6,519 nucleotides of DNA. Origin: CAMTWB01 sp037441775. Its GTDB lineage: Bacteria; Desulfobacterota; Syntrophia; Syntrophales; CAMTWB01. Shown in pieces: positions 6,425-6,519 of this stretch (within the stretch, counting starts at the first letter, position 1; every line of letters starts with the position of its first letter). The notes beneath the pieces are model-generated. The model ran no database searches. It saw nothing but the letters and a program-made list of their open reading frames with translations, and had not been told where the DNA came from. Made by a program: the position numbers and the translations under genes. The stretch lies in assembly GCA_037441775.1 (NCBI GenBank), contig JBBIRO010000071.1, positions 1-6,519 on the forward strand, written 5' to 3'.

Positions 6425-6462
6425 AATAACGTCGGCAGGCTTGACTTTTTGCCGACGTTATT
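6425..6462. repeat. Perfect 13-bp inverted repeat (hairpin or operator) upstream of the last reading frame
   Basis: AATAACGTCGGCA (6425-6437) and TGCCGACGTTATT (6450-6462) are exact reverse complements around a 12-nt spacer that contains TTGACTTTT. The second arm ends 15 bp before the ATG at 6478. It could be a hairpin in the 5' leader, a dyad bound by an autoregulator, or a terminator for a transcript from either side. The tails after both arms are T-containing but not clean poly-T. A TTGACT at 6441-6446 lies inside the spacer, but no good -10 follows at 16-18 bp. Confidence 0.7.
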
Positions 6463-6477
6463 GTACCGTGCTTTCCC

Positions 6478-6519
6478 ATGAATACCGCCAGAGAAAAAGC
6501 CATCGATATGATCCGGAAG
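6478..6519 (+). CDS. Start of a possible small addiction-module/antitoxin-like protein (cut by window edge)
   Basis: An ATG at 6478 opens a frame of 14 codons to the window end, MNTAREKAIDMIRK. The pattern M-x-TA-x-(E/D)-K/E-A-(hydrophobic)2-x-hydrophobic-(R/K) resembles the N-terminus of a common family of short antitoxin-like proteins in which a similar start is followed by LPED...YEDI. Only 14 residues are visible, so this is a resemblance and not an identification. No clear Shine-Dalgarno sequence lies before the ATG. Its place next to an integrase remnant and behind a perfect dyad would fit a small toxin-antitoxin operon on a mobile element, but the partner gene is not in the window. Confidence 0.35.
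   Translation, partial: MNTAREKAIDMIRK

Overview
The window carries the end of an ABC uptake operon, a molybdenum-cofactor gene, a selenocysteine tRNA gene and the edge of what looks like an integrated element. The organism is a bacterium with moderate to slightly high GC content that uses selenocysteine and molybdenum or tungsten cofactors. The protein style and this gene combination would fit an anaerobe of the Desulfobacterota (deltaproteobacterial) type. That placement is inference, because the window holds no phylogenetic marker.

Positions 1-4597 hold a five-gene peptide/nickel-class (Dpp/Opp/Nik) ABC importer, all on the plus strand. In order: the C-terminal part of a family-5 solute-binding protein (cut by the window edge), two inner-membrane permeases (dppB- and dppC-like) and two ATPases (dppD- and dppF-like). 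Together they form a periplasmic-binding-protein-dependent importer. The substrate cannot be read from the sequence; di/oligopeptide is the default guess. A 16-bp-stem hairpin lies between the binding protein and the first permease. An unusually long 182-bp gap with three predicted hairpins separates the two permease genes. The dppC/dppD and dppD/dppF junctions are tight, which suggests translational coupling.

Positions 4661-5905 encode a full-length MoeA (molybdopterin molybdenumtransferase) with all the usual motifs. Only 10 bp after its stop codon lies a clear tRNA-Sec gene (selC, anticodon UCA, long variable arm, 8-bp acceptor stem, encoded CCA). MoeA and tRNA-Sec are both needed to make molybdenum/tungsten selenoenzymes such as many formate dehydrogenases, so the pairing may be functional.

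Positions 6014-6519, immediately past the tRNA 3' end, look different: locally AT-rich, with a broken minus-strand tyrosine-recombinase (integrase) C-terminus, a perfect 13-bp inverted repeat, and the first 14 codons of a plus-strand reading frame that resembles the N-terminus of short addiction-module/antitoxin-like proteins. selC is a classic integration site for genomic islands, so the right edge probably marks the start or scar of an integrated element that continues beyond the window. I found no clearly new biological system inside the window. The region beyond the right edge is the place to look.
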